Position numbers and translations under genes: made by a program. Below the pieces are notes generated by a model that was not told where the DNA came from, ran no database searches, and saw nothing but the letters and a program-made list of their open reading frames with translations. From contig CM065878.1 in the NCBI GenBank assembly GCA_033439255.1, positions 1,054,001-1,118,000 of the forward strand: DNA of 64,000 nt, in the 5' to 3' direction. This DNA comes from Hericium rajendrae (Eukaryota > Basidiomycota > Agaricomycetes > Russulales > Hericiaceae). How positions within the stretch are numbered: the stretch's first letter is position 1; every line of letters begins with the position of its first letter. Below, in pieces: positions 48,359 through 60,015 of this stretch.

Positions 48359-49050
48359 TCACGACCTACGCAACCGCATCCTCCGCCTGACCAGCATCCG
48401 CGCGAACAGCCCGCGCCTGACCTGCTCCTCCGCAGACGGCAGCACCGCGCGCCAGTGTCCGCCCGCGTATTCCCAGTGCCGCGCCAGAGAAAGCGGCAGT
48501 GGCCGTGCCAGTAACGGAGGGAAGACCTCATTCACGACCGGGTGCGCAGGCACGACGAGGCGGTTCCCAAAGCACGCGTCCTGCAGGAGCACCCAACTGG
48601 GCGGCGGCGCGGGCTCGCAGGGCGTGATGACAATGATCGGGATGGACGCGTCCGCGTTTCTGATCAGCAAAGGGCCATCATGCTATGATGCGCGCATTGC
48701 AGGGACGATGAGCACTCGCAACGTCAACACACAAGACGATAAACGCGTACCGGCATGCAAGCCCCGAGCCCATCAACTCGACCGACGTCCGGCGCGCGAT
48801 CGCCCTCACATGACTCATCCGCGTGACGCGACGCCTCCCCCGCGTCTCCGCTGAACTGCTGCAGTACAAACCACAGTGTTTAGCCGCAGCAGACTTGCAC
48901 AGCACACCGAAACGAACGTACTTCCAGCGCGGCCAGTACATGCGCCACGCTCTCGACCTCCTCGCCGAGCGCAGCGAGCGTGTGTCCGCACAGCCCCGCC
49001 ACGCGCTGCCACGGTGCGGCCGACGGCAGCCACGCATACAGCGCGTCCAT
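48359..49050 (-). CDS. Small unrecognised protein, 186 residues, three exons
   Basis: Exons 49050-48922, 48858-48751 and 48682-48359 are all phase 0 with GT-AG introns. The sequence begins MDALYAWLPSAAPWQRVAGL, continues EEVESVAHVLAALEQF and ADESCEGDRAPDVGRVDG, then DGPLLIRNADASIPIIVITP, CEPAPPPSWVLLQDACFGNR and LVVPAHPVVNEVFPPLLARP, ending in a basic tail LFARMLVRRRMRLRRS. The PIIVITPCE...P segment looks like a folded core with two cysteines. I do not recognise a family. The consistent phases and absence of stops across about 690 bases argue for a real gene. Confidence 0.6.
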
Positions 49051-50435
49051 ATTTAGAGACTGGCATCACACGGAGGATGTCAGTGGTGCAGAATCAATTA
49101 TAGAATGGAAAGGGAAGACACACGATGGTGGTATCCTCATCGCCGTCTGACACGCTCAGTGTCGCGGACGCGCAGGCGCGATGCTCACATCGAGCATCCG
49201 CGCCGCAGTCCTCGATAGAAATGTGCGGAGCATATATAATAGCAAGCAGCAGTCGTGTCGTGTCGTATATCGTCAAGTCGGCGTGCAGGTCCGCGCCACG
49301 ATCCTAGGAAGCCTACGTAGTCGAGCGCTATAGCGGCGTTCTAGGACAAAGGTGGGGTGGGGGTGCGCAGGAGGGCAGCAACGACATATAGCGCAGCAGG
49401 GGGTGGGCGCGGGCACGGCGACAGGAGATGGGCGGGGCGTCGAGGCAGGATGAAAAGGCCGTTTGCAGCAATCACCTGCGCACACTCGGGCGACGGGGTT
49501 GGCTGTCCCGGTGCGGGGAGGCCCCAGGGTTTTGGCGCTAACTCTGGGAGTCCGCCGCCGCGCGCCGTCCTACCGGTCCTTCCATTACTTGCTCATTGCT
49601 GCATGGTCAATTCACGATATTTTACACGCAGCTGCGTCACTGCGGGCACTGAATACGGTGCGTGAAGGTCAAACATACCGGGTACGACAGTATTCAACAA
49701 AGCTTGTTAGACAGAATGAACAAAGCCACATGGTCACCTGCTCAGGGACGCTGAAATACAAACCATATACCAAGCGGAGATAGCCTACGACCGTCGTCAG
49801 AGAAGAGCCACAGTCGGTCAGCCCCCCCGACCAGACTGCCTGAAGTCAGCCCCGACGAAGACATGCAAGGAGTAACGAACAGGCAAAGTCATTCTATCTA
49901 GAACGTGCTGACGAAGCTACGGCGACTTCCATTGTCGGCGCTCGGGTTCGATGTTATTGGCTGTCTTTACTTACATTGAACTGTGCGTGCAAGCAGGACA
50001 TCGATGGCATTGCGGCCGAGCGAAGCTCGAGGTTAGATTCCAATGCGAAGCCTCGGGCACGCACAGTGCTCAGTGAAGAGCCGACCCTATGTGGAGACCT
50101 ATCCGAGCGATTGCGATATCTTGCGGAGAGCACTCAGCCTTCATGAGCTGCATAATAGGACCGGCGATCATCGGCACCTACAGAAGCACTCACGACCCTG
50201 CGTTAAACCTGTCCAAAACAGTCTATTTCCCCAATTATGAAGTGACAGGCGTAGCGTATCATCTCACACAAAATGCGCGCAGATCCCGCGGAGAGACCCA
50301 CATCCAAGAACGACCTAAAATCTAAAAGCCAGGTCAGAAGACGAGCCGAAGAGATGTGGCGCGGAGCATATCATAAACGACCATGACATACCTCTATCAT
50401 CTACGATTGAATTCTGTTCTCTAAGCTCGCACGCA
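49051..50435. other. Unassigned intergenic stretch
   Basis: About 1.4 kb between two minus-strand genes. ORFs on both strands are short and lack domain features. No tRNA or repeat was found. Confidence 0.45.
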
Positions 50436-52381
50436 TCACAGCACCAGCCGCGCACATCGCAGCTCACGCATCTGCCTGCGCGCCGCCTGCGAATGCCTGT
50501 TCAGCCCGCCTTCAAACGCCCACGTCGCATCGCGCCACCCGTCCGCGCCATCCCCCGCTCTGACAGCGTACTTTCTCAACAATGCCGACCCACCGGGCTG
50601 CAGACCATCACGCATGAGCACGCAGACCGACGCGGACCCAGAAACGGACGTACATGCTCGCCGAGGTACGCGCCCACGTCCACCACGAAGCCATCCACCA
50701 CGACCGCGCACCGCTTTGCATCCGCGCACACGTACGCTCGCAGCTCCTCGCATCCCCACACCGGCCTGGCCCACTCCTCCGAGTGCGCTTGCGTGGGTAC
50801 GTGGCCGTGCCCATGCTGGTGCTTCGCGTGCATATCCGCCAATGCCGCGCGGACGTCGGACTCGCGCGCGCGGCGCAGGCCGCTCACAACACCGAGGCGG
50901 TGCAGCGTGAGGATGATCCATTTGGAGGGGTCCCAGTCGAGCAGCGCGGGCCCTGCACGGAAGTCATGCGGGAAGGCGTGCTGCGGCAGGGTCGAACTCG
51001 TAATGTCAGAAATCCAGTCCACGTGGATGGATACGTACGTGCTGGGGTGCCAAACGCGTGAGCGGAAGATGCGGAAGGAGAGGCGAGCACGCACGAAGTT
51101 ATGGTTGCCTTCACCGCACGTCAGAAGCGCAAGGATCTGTACTCATGCATGAGTGGATTTGCCAACCGCTCTGCGGGCTCGGGTCTCACCAGATTCGTCC
51201 GCGACGTGTTTTCATCGCTGAACGGCTGCAAGCCGTCCCAGTGTGCGAGTCTGTAGATGTAAGCAGGTCACTCTCAGGAGCGCCACGCTGCGTCATGAGG
51301 CACGTACGAGTTGACCAAGAACGTGCAGTGCCATACTATCCAACATCTCAGCATGCGTTCGTGCTACCACGCAAAGGAAGACGCACTCATCAATCGGGCA
51401 ACAAGCCCACCATAGATGAATGCGCCGAGCGGGTCGTTCCATAGACACCCAAGCGCTGTCGGGAGTACGAACGCACCAAACAACGCGAGCGGAACTATCC
51501 CGCTTAGCCACTTCAGTATGCGAAGGACACGCTGGGCAACAGAAGAACCCACCAAAGTACCGATGCTGAAACCTCACCACTTCAGTTAAGGAATCAGCAT
51601 TGAAGCGCGTCGGAGAAGGCGGGGATAATCACCTGGGTCACGATCAAGGTCATCGCGGTCGACGAACTCGAGTTTCGCGTACTTGGGCTTGTAGAAGATC
51701 CAGCCGACGTGGGAAAAGACCAGGCCGCGCGTTGCGGAGTATCTATGCGGCCACGACGCGTCAGGGAAACGAGAAACAGCGCGGACGGCAGACTGACGGG
51801 TCGTGTTCATCATCATCCGTGAAACGCTGGGAACGTGGGTTAACCGTGAGACGAAATCCGTGACGGCGCGTAGACACGTACATGATGCAGGCGATGTCGG
51901 AGACACCTAGAAACGCGATAACCATCCATCAATCAGCAAAAACACAACAACAGACGCATACCACCACTACACAAGCACATCACCCGTGAGCCGCGACACC
52001 CGCAACAACACGGACAGACCCACCTTGATAGAGCCCTGCAGCGCCGTCGTACCCAGAACCGCCAATACGAGGCGCACGCCAAACGACGCGCGGAACGCGC
52101 GGTGCGAGTACAGCCTGTGATACCCCACCGTGATCCTACGCGTTGCGACGCCTCAGAGCGCGTCAAACGCGTGAGCCGAGAGGAACGCACCCAAAACACG
52201 CAAGCTGCCACAGTACGATGGTGAGGAGCAGTGTCTGGACGGGCGCGGTGCGGAGCGGGCGGTGATAGACGCCGCACGCGGCTGCAGCGTGTGCGGCGAG
52301 GAATAGAGACGCATTGCTCCACCATATGGCAGGCTTCGCGCTGGTGCGAGCCTGGAGTTGTGGGGTTTGAGAGACGGTCAT
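50436..52381 (-). CDS. OLE1: Delta-9 fatty-acid (stearoyl-CoA) desaturase with C-terminal cytochrome b5
   Basis: Starts at 52381 with MTVSQTPQLQARTSAKPAIW, then membrane segments. The three histidine boxes are ITVGYHRLYSHRAF (HX4H), CLRHRLHHRFTDDDEHDPYS (HXXHH) and GEGNHNFHHAFPHDFRAG (HXXHH). The protein then has ALLDWDPSKWIILTLHRLGV, a cytochrome b5 domain (VVVDGFVVDVGAYLGEHPGG, with the heme-ligand HPGG) and an end QMRELRCARLVL with the stop at 50436. Known: this ER enzyme inserts the first double bond into palmitoyl- and stearoyl-CoA, fed electrons through its own b5 domain. Two micro-exons are required: TGGTG at 51962-51966 between KxWW and CLRH, and CAC at 51039-51041 in the third box. 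Both sit between introns of normal size (53-58 bases). The exon joint around 51540 (after VVRFQHR) is uncertain. The enzyme otherwise looks complete. Confidence 0.9.
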
Positions 52382-54730
52382 GCGACGACGGGGTAATAGG
52401 TAAGTGTTAGAAGCTAGATATCCCGATTAGGCTCAGTCCCGGGGAAACGACTATATTTATATCCCGATTAGACTATCGAAAAGGGTACATGAGTTTCCAG
52501 CGTAGCAGGAAAGGAGCCAACAAGGCTTACCTCTGTCTTGGGGAAGGGATAAGGACGACTGAGAGAGCGGAACCTGGACGTAAGGTATATAAGAGAAACA
52601 GGCTGGCACGCAGAGTCCAGACATAAAGATGACATCATGCGCAGGCAGAGTCCATCTGTAAAAGGAGAGAGCATTACCGAAACGAGGGAAGGATCGAAAC
52701 ACTTCACGTCGTCTGGCGGACAACGCATTCCATATGATATTCCAACATTTAGTAGAGAAACGAAGCAATGAAAAGACAAGACGAACAGGGGTCGGCGACA
52801 GATATGACGGCCGGGGTTCTAAGCAGGTTCGCCCGTCGCGGATCACTCGGCCAAGCCTTGCAGAAGCCGTACTCGCGCCGCCGACACGCCTGATCCAGTG
52901 GTGAGCATCGCGACGTCGCTCCCCAAGGCGACTGGTCCAGCCCGTGTATGAATATGGACATCGATGGCGATGATGGAGAAAAACAAATGGGCAGTGAGAG
53001 TTCCAGTTGCTGCATGGCCGATGCATGACTATCGACGGTGCACGAAAGCAGGGACGCCGTACGTACTAAACTGAATGATGTATCAACATTACCAGCCCGT
53101 CATTCCGGAAATCAATGGGCTGCTTCCGATTCCCAGAAGATGGAAGCACTCATCGTGGATGCTGGGCTGCTGACAGCATCAATTTGTTGGCTGAAGCAGG
53201 GATGCGGGAGAGTCTGAAAAAACACAGGAACGATGAGGGCGGCTGTTCCGCAAAGGTGTAAATGAAACGTAGGGACGCACCTAAATCAACGCCCCATGGG
53301 ATATATCGCAACCCATTGACCGCCATCACGACCACGAGAGTTGATTCAAAAGCACCTATGTGACAGGAGATCCGAGACGTGCATCTAGTGCTTCCAGCTT
53401 CTAAGATAAAGTACCAATTTACTCGCAATATCGCCTAGCATCAACCTAGCATCGACCCAAACATCGGGGATCACAGTGAAGCCAGGTGTCAGCGCAGTAG
53501 CGCCGTAAAGCGACAGAAAACAGCAGGGCTGGTGTGATGCGATTGCTATCGGAAAGCACGAAGAAGAGAGACAGCTTCCTGTCAACTTGAGGTGGGACAG
53601 CTTGAGGTCGTATCGTTTTGCGGCCATCAAATGGACATCAAAACAAGAAGTTGAAGAACGGCGTCCACACGCACGCCCAAAAAGGTAACTCACCTTCCTT
53701 TCTCATCTCTTCTCATCAGCTCACCGCGCACGTACCCGTAAGTACCCCTCAAAACCGATATCGCACGTACCTTCCAACATGGACGCTCTATCACCAAGAG
53801 CCCAACTGTCAGCCCTGAATTGACCATCTTGGCGCCTTGACCATCACGAGACGGAAATACGCGACATCGATTCCCGCATGCTATGTATAGGGACCGCATC
53901 CTTGCGCACAGGTACACCGTCCGAGGACTTCCACCAGCGCTGGGCGCTGCGTCCGATCTACATACACACGACGGCGTGCGATCTGCGCCAGCTGTCAATG
54001 TCAGACACGCTTCACAGGTCCCATCGCATCCATGCATGCCCCATTTACACCCGCGCGCACCTATCCGCAGCGAAGCGCATATTGCGCCCGCCTGGGATCG
54101 TCGTGCGGCGCACAGACAGTGCCTGCATGCACCTGTTCCCACTCGCTCCATGTGGCGCCGCGCACGCATACAGTCGTAAATGCCCATCTCCCATAGGCGG
54201 CCGCGCAGGACAGATGTTAGATGTGGACCGATCTCCAGACTGCGTCCGCGCATCTGCGCTTCCAAGGTTCCAAAGCCGCCGATCAGCATATAACTATATG
54301 ACCTTCGCGTGGGCGGTACGCTCCCGGGCAGCATGCTCTCACCCCGGGACGGGAAAGGATTTGGTATGAATAGCCTATCATAGGATCTATAATTGCATGC
54401 GTATGGTTCCGTGCGAGTGTATTATCCAGGCGGGCGTGTTTGAATGCAGAAACACGATGATGAGAATGCGATGCGATGGAGGCATGATGCAGATGGTGCG
54501 TTACAGACGAACGATGCGCTCGTCCGTGGAGTCAAGTCAGATGTACATGCGAGGCAAAGGCAAAGTGCGATGTGCAATAGAGAATGCGACTAGCGAAGAT
54601 TAGAATACGTGCCGAACGAAGACGGTGTATGCGCAAAAGGAGAAACGAAGTGGAGTAGATGCTACAGGGCGCGACGTCAGAAGCGGGAAACGGTGTCAAG
54701 CGGTAAGCAGTGGAGCGCGGCAGATGGCGC
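52382..54730. other. Unassigned stretch upstream of the desaturase
   Basis: About 2.35 kb, including the desaturase promoter at its left end. Minus-strand ORFs at 52457-53026 and 53690-54334 are the longest, but they are Cys/Arg-rich without domain pattern and overlap other frames of similar length. No gene is claimed. Confidence 0.45.
52418..52471. promoter_or_regulatory. 13-base direct repeat and TATA-like element upstream of the desaturase
   Basis: atatcccgattag occurs at 52418-52430 and again at 52459-52471, 41 bases apart, just upstream of the desaturase start (52381, minus). Between them lies tatatttata. The spacing of about four helical turns and the closeness to a start make a transcription-factor site plausible, but this is inference. 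Confidence 0.5.
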
Positions 54731-56194
54731 TCACCGCACCCAGGGGTCGAACGCCTGCAGGTTGGACTCCCAGTTGCAGTACGCAAACGCGTCGGGCGCG
54801 CTTGTGGGCGGCAGTGACAGCTCGGGTGCGGCGGGGTGTGGGGGCGCCTTGAATTGGCTCCGGACGGCATCGGAGACCGGTTGGCAGAGGAGCGCGAAGG
54901 ACGAGAGCGTGCCGCGGGGGATGGGAGCGTTCGGGTCGGAGGGATGGGCGTAGGAGGGCGCGTTGGAATAAGGATTTGTGTTCGTCGGGGGCAGCTGGTA
55001 CTCGTCGTCATCGTCGCCCTCGGCATCCTCGTCCTCGTCCTCCTCGTACTCGCAATCCATCTCTTCATCATAATCCTCGTCGTCTTCATCTTCATCTGCC
55101 TCCGCGTCCTCCTCCTCAGACATATCCTCATCACCATCGCACTGTGCCTCTGCCTCTTTGTCATTGTTATGCAGCCCCAGGGTCTCCGCCGGGAACAGCT
55201 CGTCGACCGTCGGCGATGGCATCTTCGTCCACTCCGGAAGCGGATGCATTGGGCGCGGCTGGTGCAGCGTGGGCATTGGATTCGAAACGCGTGGCGGTGG
55301 CGGTGGCGGGAGCACCAGATACGCAGACGCGTTCATCTGCGGATGTGGGTGCGCTCGGTTCGGGATGTGGCGCGCATCGTAGCCCGAGGGCAGCGGCCCA
55401 TAAGTAGGTGCTGGCGGCGCGTACGCCGTCGTCGTGACCTGCATGTGCGTGTGCGAGTATGGGGCGTGGAGCATGTTATCGTACGCCGCGGGCGCCGGCC
55501 GGTGCTGCTGGTCGTAGGGATACGGGTTCGGGCGCTGCTGCGCCGGCGGGCCACTCCGGTACATGTGTGCGAGCTGCTGGTGCGATGCATGATGCGTAAG
55601 GCGAGGCGCGGGATATGGCATGGGAGCCGTGGGGTACGCGAATGCAAACGGAGGATGCATTCCTGCGGCTGTCAGACGCGCAATTGAATCTCACTAATTA
55701 GCGCAGATCATCGCGCGAGGAACGGCGGATGCTTACAGCTTCCGATCGCATGCGCAGGGCCCGATCCCCACTGGGCTGCCCGGTCGTCGAGGCGCCGTGC
55801 AGGGCCGAGTGGGACGGCTTCGTCGCCGGGGACGAGGAGGACGAGGACGCGGACTGACGTGGGTAGGGGTTCGATCGAGGAAGTCCGCGTCTGCGGGTGA
55901 CAGCCAGAGCGGCTCGCTCTGCAGGACGGCGTGGTAATCGCCGGCATGGAATGGGACGTGGCTTTCGCCGGCGATGAGCGGGAACGGGTAGGTCATGGGC
56001 TCTTCGTAGATGGGGGTGTCAACGGAGGGGGAGGATGGGCTCATGTCTGTATTTAAAGGGGTGGCCAAGGGCTGATGGTTATGGTTAAATGGCGCGGCCA
56101 TGGGGCAATCGTGGGCGGGAGTATTGCCGGAAGGGGCGGCGGGGATTGGAATGGGGCGTTCGTAGGAGGAGCCGGGGAGGAAAGGACCTAGCAT
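54731..56194 (-). CDS. Unrecognised Pro/Tyr-rich protein with a long acidic run
   Basis: The first plausible ATG is at 56194 (MLGPFLPGSSYERPIPIPAA). The first exon continues TPIYEEPMTYPFPLIAGES and DYHAVLQSEPLWLSPADADF. An intron (gtaagcatcc... to ...ctgacag, about 55735-55669) leads to AGMHPPFAFAYPTAPMPYPA, a Pro/Tyr/His-rich region and PLPEWTKMPSPTVDELFPAE. An acidic block rich in Glu/Asp runs from about 55115 to 54995. The end is SAPDAFAYCNWESNLQAFDP with a stop at 54731. The frame of the first exon does not match the phase of the intron, so a single-base shift near 55850 is likely. No family is recognised. The low-complexity layout suggests a nuclear or transcription-related protein, but that is only a guess. 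Confidence 0.55.
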
Positions 56195-58545
56195 GGGATC
56201 CGGAGGATATATATGCTGGGAGAGGGCGTCGTACGTCAGGAGGAAGCGCGGGTAGAGAGGGAGGGACTGCCGAGAGCGGTGGGGAGGCCATTTATACCCG
56301 GATTGCAAATGTGTGGTGGATGGAAGTTTGAGGACGCGAACCCGACACGGCAACAATCCGCGCGATCATCCTTGTTCTTGGTAGATTCAATGTGAATACA
56401 ATGCCATCACAGTCGCGGAGCCCGTCGTGATGAGCATATCAGGCAGATCAGTCTCGGACAGGGGCAGCCCTTGGACATCTGTACGTTTCCGCCCACGTCT
56501 CGAAGGAACAACAGTAGTCAGCGATGACAGTGCCTCAGGGGAAGCAAGCCGAAAATTGAAGGCACAAGCCTGCCGCGCACAAGGCCAGCACAACGCCCCA
56601 GTTGTTTTCTCCGGCCTCGTTTCGACTCCGCGAACTGCCTCCGAGCACCACCACGGAGCACGCTACTTGCAAAATGTCATATATGAATCAGACACAGGCA
56701 CGACACTCACCGCAACTATGACAGCACCCATCCACCCCACACAAAAATCGAGTCCACGGCAAGCACAAAACCACATCAAACAGCGACTTCGCCTCGCGCT
56801 GCGCCTCATGCCAATCACAATCACCTTGGGCGCCCCCTCCCAAACCCAAAATAACATCATTCGGGAATCCTCCTTGTCCTCGAACAACAGTCGTGGATGA
56901 TGGCCATCCCGCCTTTGTTCCCGACACGCATGGATACGTACCCCATCACGCTGCCAATTGTCGCTCCGTGGCTCAAAGCTCTGCCCACGCCGCCCCTTCG
57001 CTTCCGATTCCATATCCCCATTATAGACGTATCAAACAGCAGTCTCCATAGCACTATTAGCAGCGCGTCAGAAGCGCGGCGCCGGCTTCTGGCCTTCGCC
57101 ATATCTGCATCCCCAGCACAGGGCTGTTCCGCTGCGGCGCGGCTGTCAGCCCACCCTGACTGCTGTATTGTATGATAGGTGCGCCCGGCGGCCCCACGCG
57201 CACGCTCATCTCCGCGCGGATCCAGACGCAAGCCCCTGCCCTATAGTGGCGGCCCGCTGTCAGACAGCTGCGCATGTCCGCGCTTCGGTCGTTCCAGCTG
57301 TCGTGGGCGCGTCCACGCCACGCCGGCCCGGTTTTAGCTCAGCAGGATTGTACAGCCCGCCTGGAACGCGCCAAACCCTCGCATGGAGGGTTGGAGGGCT
57401 GTCCGCGAAGGCGAAGACGACCGCAGGCGCCGCGACAGCTGTTGGCCATGGAGGCGCGCGACACGGAATCACGATCGGACGTTTGCCATCCGCAACACGC
57501 CAAAGGGGAATCATGACGGAATCGTGATGAACACAGAGGTGTGTCCTTTGGCAGGCCATTGTGTCTCCGGCGCACGCTGGGCTGCAATGCTGCCTTTCAT
57601 TGTGCGCGAGCGGCATTGTCGCCTGCATGTGTTCATCGGACTGCGTGGCCTTTGACTCCTGCAAGTGTCAGCAAACAGCCGCTGCTTTGTCGATATCTCG
57701 GTTCGTGGGCGTGGTGATCCCGGACATACTTATGTCCAACTGTTGGCGATCGAAACAGATGTCGCAGGAACGAGGCGTAAGATGTCAGATAACGGAGGCG
57801 CTGGAGGCGCAAAGACCTGCGAAGCAGAAACAGACCTGTGGCGCCCTATGTCAATGGGCGCTGCATGGCGAGATCGTCGACCCTTCCGGGCTTCTGTAAT
57901 AAAGGCCACCTGCTTGCAGTAACAGGGTGTAGTGCTTCATTTCAGACAATTCACACAGTTGGTTCCAGAAGGCTATAAAGCGTGTCATCTTAGCCGGCTC
58001 GAATTCCGACAAGCATTGCCCTCAACATTTCATACATATGTGGTCTGTGCCCTAGAACGCGGCTGAGGGCGCGTGCGCACACAGATGAGAGTGAGAAGGC
58101 AATAGAATAGCTAATACTAGGGCCTGTGCTGTGTGCGACACAACTACGACTCGAGACTATACGAAACGACAGACGCACGGTACGCCGGCTCGCGCGAGCA
58201 TATCATAAAATGCTGCTACTAAAAACACAAGTAAATGAAAACAAAGCAGTAAACAATTGGATGGTTGGGACGATGTGGAACGAGAAAGGAAACCAGCCGT
58301 CAAAAGAATGCGTCTCGCTGTGGGATGGAGAACGGGTAGACTGGGATGAGAAGACGAAGGGCGAAGGAAGGGAAAGACGGGAACCGAACACTGCTGCTGC
58401 AACATCAATCAACATTAACTGCACACCAGAAGAAATGGTGCAAATTTGGACCGGGTTTCGTTTCCCGCCATTCTTTATTCATCTCCACGCACCGCCATCC
58501 CATCCCAGTCCGCAGCCTGTGCCCACCTCCTATTCAGCATGCCCA
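56195..58545. other. Unassigned 2.35-kb stretch
   Basis: Between 56390 and 57060 minus-strand frames look partly protein-like (MMLFWVWEGAPKVIVIGM, CLMWFCACRGLDFCVGWMGA), as if from a membrane protein, but they cannot be joined into one ORF. The rest (57060-58545) has no supported gene. Confidence 0.4.
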
Positions 58546-59458
58546 TTACTCCGCGACCGTGAGCCCGCCCATCGCGCGCTGCATCTCCTTGATCCCATCG
58601 TTTCCCATGGAGACCTGCCTCGGCGGCAAGCTCGGGTGCCGCACGCCCAGCGCCGCCCCGAGCATGCGCTTGCCGGGCTCGCCGATGCGCGGGCCTGCGC
58701 CGGGAAGGCCGTTCGGGTGGAGGCTCGTCGCGAGGATGGCGGGGTCCGCCGGCGGCGCGCCGTCGCCGAGCGACGAGTTGATGAGCGAGTCGAGCGTCGG
58801 GTGCGAGGGGAGCGTCGGCAGGGTCGGCGAGCCCTCGCGGCCGATGGGCGATGTCGGCGAGCGCGAGGTCGGCAGCCCGTTCGTCTGCAGCTCGGTCGGG
58901 CTCATCGCCATGCTCCCGTGCGTCGCGTGCCCGTTGCCGGTGCGTGCGCGGTGCCCTGGCACGGCGACGGACGCGGAGCGGGCGGTGTGCCCGCGGGTGG
59001 GGTTGGTGTTGGTGCGTGCATTGACGTTTTGGATGATGGCCTGGGCGTCGGGGCCGTCATACGGGCGGATGAGAGCGCAGCAGTCCGAAGTGGGCGCAGA
59101 GAAGACGGCGGGCGGGTTGGAGAGTGTCTGCAAATATGCGCGTTTGGCTGCGGAACAAAGATAGCAATCAGCATTGTAACTAGTGATGACACGGGGCGGG
59201 GCGCGTGCAAGCGAGCAACGAGGCGTGGATGACGCAACGTGCAAATTCGTTCGGGGCGAAAAACTTACCGACAGTTGCATCTGCAAAGACGATCAAGAGG
59301 CTGGTGTCGTCTATCCACTTGATCTTGAAGCCGCCATTTGCGCTGTCCCATTCGGAGAAGGCAGCCTGGATGTCGCGCGTCTTGAGCTCCTTTGCAAAGC
59401 CGGTCAACGAGAGGATGCGCGTGACAGAGGCCGAAAGCTGAGAGAGTGACGATGCCAT
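58546..59458 (-). CDS. R3HCC1-like/RRM-like fold protein
   Basis: Two exons (59458-59269, 59147-58546), 263 residues. The first gives MASSLSQLSASVTRILSLTG and then FAKELKTRDIQAAFSEWDSA, GGFKIKWIDDTSLLIVFADA, TV. The second starts AKRAYLQTLSNPPAVFSAPT and is then disordered (Ser/Pro/Thr-rich), ending DGIKEMQRAMGGLTVAE. Known: the block [FY]xxE[FL][KR]TxDxxxxFxx(W/Y)...xIKWxDDTxxxxxF is the RRM-like domain found in animal R3HCC1/R3HCC1L and related fungal proteins; their molecular role is poorly defined. The protein lacks an R3H domain. The intron of 121 bases is twice the usual size in this window. It is divergent from the SIKE-family gene. Confidence 0.78.
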
Positions 59459-60015
59459 TATAGCAGAATGTGGTGGTGTGGCTGATTAAGAGTGGTTCGG
59501 TGTGGTGGTAGAGGGTAAGGGGTGATGGCAATGCAAGTCACTGATGGGCTGGCAGCTAGGGAAAGGGAAAGGGACAGGAGGGTTGGATAGAACGTTGAAT
59601 GCGAATGAGATGCTGGAAAGCGGGATGAACGAAGAGCAGAAAGGGAGAGTCGATATGTTGTACAGCAGAGGTGGCGGTGGATGGAAGAGAGAAAGAGCAG
59701 TCGTCTGCGTAACAATGTCCCAATAAATCTCACGCCTCATCCTCCGCGTAATTGGCCCGCCCGTCCACCCCACCCGCTGCTGCTGCTCGCTCGTCGATGT
59801 GTCGTCTTTCCTGCACGCCAGCAGTCCTAATCGATTTATTCAAACCATTCCCTCGTGGTTTCTGGGCGAGAAGACTGCAGCCAGGGAAAGAAGCATACCT
59901 CTTCCATCGAAACAGTTCCCGGGGTCTCCCACGCGCCGTCCACGCGACGGCGCCCGTCCATCCTCACTCACCATCAGCAGCAGCGTACACAATTACCCCA
60001 CCCCCGACGCCGTGA
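59459..60015. promoter_or_regulatory. Divergent promoter of the R3HCC1-like and SIKE-family genes
   Basis: The 557 bases lie between outward-facing starts. The minus-strand side has pyrimidine-rich runs (about 59540-59720 read on minus), typical of fungal core promoters. No specific element is claimed. Confidence 0.5.

Noticed and set aside
53690-54334. 214-codon minus-strand ORF
   Set aside because: Cys/Arg-rich composition without domain pattern, competing plus-strand ORFs of similar length, and no start or splice context; likely chance in GC-rich DNA.
56857-57013. Minus-strand segment reading MRVGNKGGMAI, resembling the GNKGG motif of inositol 5-phosphatases
   Set aside because: The surrounding frame lacks the catalytic blocks (no WxGDxN or PxWCDR-like motif) and cannot be joined to a larger ORF, so the match is probably chance.
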